NCBI GenBank assembly: GCA_007131945.1
Contig: SLPP01000404.1
Coordinates: forward strand, 1-5,820
Length of the DNA stretch: 5,820 nucleotides
Origin: Paracoccaceae bacterium
GTDB lineage: Bacteria > Pseudomonadota > Alphaproteobacteria > Rhodobacterales > Rhodobacteraceae
Reading direction: 5' to 3'
A program made the position numbers and the translations under genes. Shown one piece after another: positions 5,547 to 5,820 of this stretch. The notes under the pieces were generated by a model, which saw only the letters and a program-made list of their open reading frames with translations, was not told the DNA's origin and searched no databases. Each line of letters starts with the position of its first letter. Position 1 is the stretch's first letter.

Positions 5547-5820
5547 ATGCGCAGATCGCTGCCCCCGCCGCAAACCGCGCCGCAGATGCGGGCGACCGCC
5601 GCCGCGTCGCGCCGGTTGCCGGCGGCGATCCTCGCGGCGGTGTTCCTGGCACTCGGCGCCTCGGGCGCGGTCGCCTACCGGTTCTGGCCGCCGTCGGAGG
5701 CACCCGTTCGGGCCGCGATCGATCCGCCGCGGATCTGGGCCGGGGAGCCGGGCAGCGCCGCGCCGGTCTTCGCCCGCGCCGACCATGCCGAAGCCGCGCC
5801 GCTTGCGGCCGGCCGCCCGC
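5547..5820 (+). CDS. Membrane-anchored protein of unknown function (partial, 5' end only)
   Basis: The reading frame is open from an ATG at 5547 to the window edge (91 codons). The N-terminus has basic residues (RATAAASRR), then one hydrophobic segment at about residues 24-43 (LPAAILAAVFLALG onward), then a Pro/Ala-rich stretch beginning YRFWPPSEAPV. This pattern suggests a single-pass inner-membrane anchor or uncleaved signal with the body in the periplasm. I do not recognise a family. A second in-frame ATG at 5586 (residue 14) keeps the hydrophobic segment and would give a leader of about 39 nt, but it has no ribosome binding site. The gene follows a likely terminator and has its own promoter candidate, so it is probably a separate transcription unit. 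Whether it has any part in the arabinose pathway cannot be judged from this fragment. Confidence 0.6.
   Translation, partial: MRRSLPPPQTAPQMRATAAASRRLPAAILAAVFLALGASGAVAYRFWPPSEAPVRAAIDPPRIWAGEPGSAAPVFARADHAEAAPLAAGRP

Noticed and set aside
4573..5703. 376-residue open frame on the minus strand opposite the DprE2 gene
   Set aside because: Same reason: its composition is a mirror of GC-rich coding DNA, and the opposite strand has intact SDR motifs.
5454..5786. 110-residue minus-strand open frame in the right-hand end
   Set aside because: Arg-rich; it runs through the hairpin and promoter candidate, and the + strand offers a more protein-like frame with a membrane segment.
1..5820. CRISPR arrays, tRNA or rRNA genes, insertion sequences
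   Set aside because: No regularly spaced repeats, cloverleaf-like sequence, rRNA-like sequence or transposase was seen on either strand.

Overview
The DNA is very GC-rich, nearly all codons end in G or C, and every convincing gene is on the + strand. Codon use, protein style and the promoter-like TTGC-N18-CTAGG motifs suggest an alphaproteobacterium, probably of Rhodobacterales type. That assignment is an inference from composition and protein similarity recalled from memory, not from a marker gene.

Layout. Positions 1-87 hold the probable last codons of an upstream gene. Positions 160-1446 encode a complete, ACT-domain homoserine dehydrogenase (hom), preceded by a plausible promoter and Shine-Dalgarno site and followed by a weak hairpin plus T5 tract. 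After a gap of about 100 bp comes a tightly packed four-gene block (1546-5457) in which each stop codon overlaps the next start by 4 bp (GTGA, ATGA, GTGA). Its products are (1) an N-terminal HAD phosphatase fused to a UbiA-type polyprenyl-phosphate phosphoribosyltransferase, (2) a small GtrA-family membrane protein, (3) a DprE1-like FAD oxidoreductase and (4) a DprE2-like short-chain reductase. A GC hairpin (5472-5496) follows. A new gene with an N-terminal membrane anchor starts at about 5547 and runs off the window.

How the genes work together. The four-gene block looks like a compact pathway for polyprenyl-phosphoryl-D-arabinofuranose, the activated lipid-linked D-arabinose donor known from mycobacteria. 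UbiA would transfer 5-phosphoribose from PRPP to a polyprenyl phosphate, the fused HAD domain would remove the 5-phosphate, and DprE1/DprE2 would epimerise C2 of the ribose by oxidation and reduction. GtrA could help move the lipid-linked sugar across the membrane or organise the complex. The GtrA-DprE1-DprE2 order matches Rv3789-Rv3790-Rv3791 of Mycobacterium tuberculosis. No arabinosyltransferase or acceptor gene is visible, so the final glycan is unknown. The most notable details are the phosphatase-synthase fusion, an alanine in DprE1 where the mycobacterial drug-target cysteine (C387) sits, and a 69-residue internal duplication in GtrA that is still visible in the DNA.
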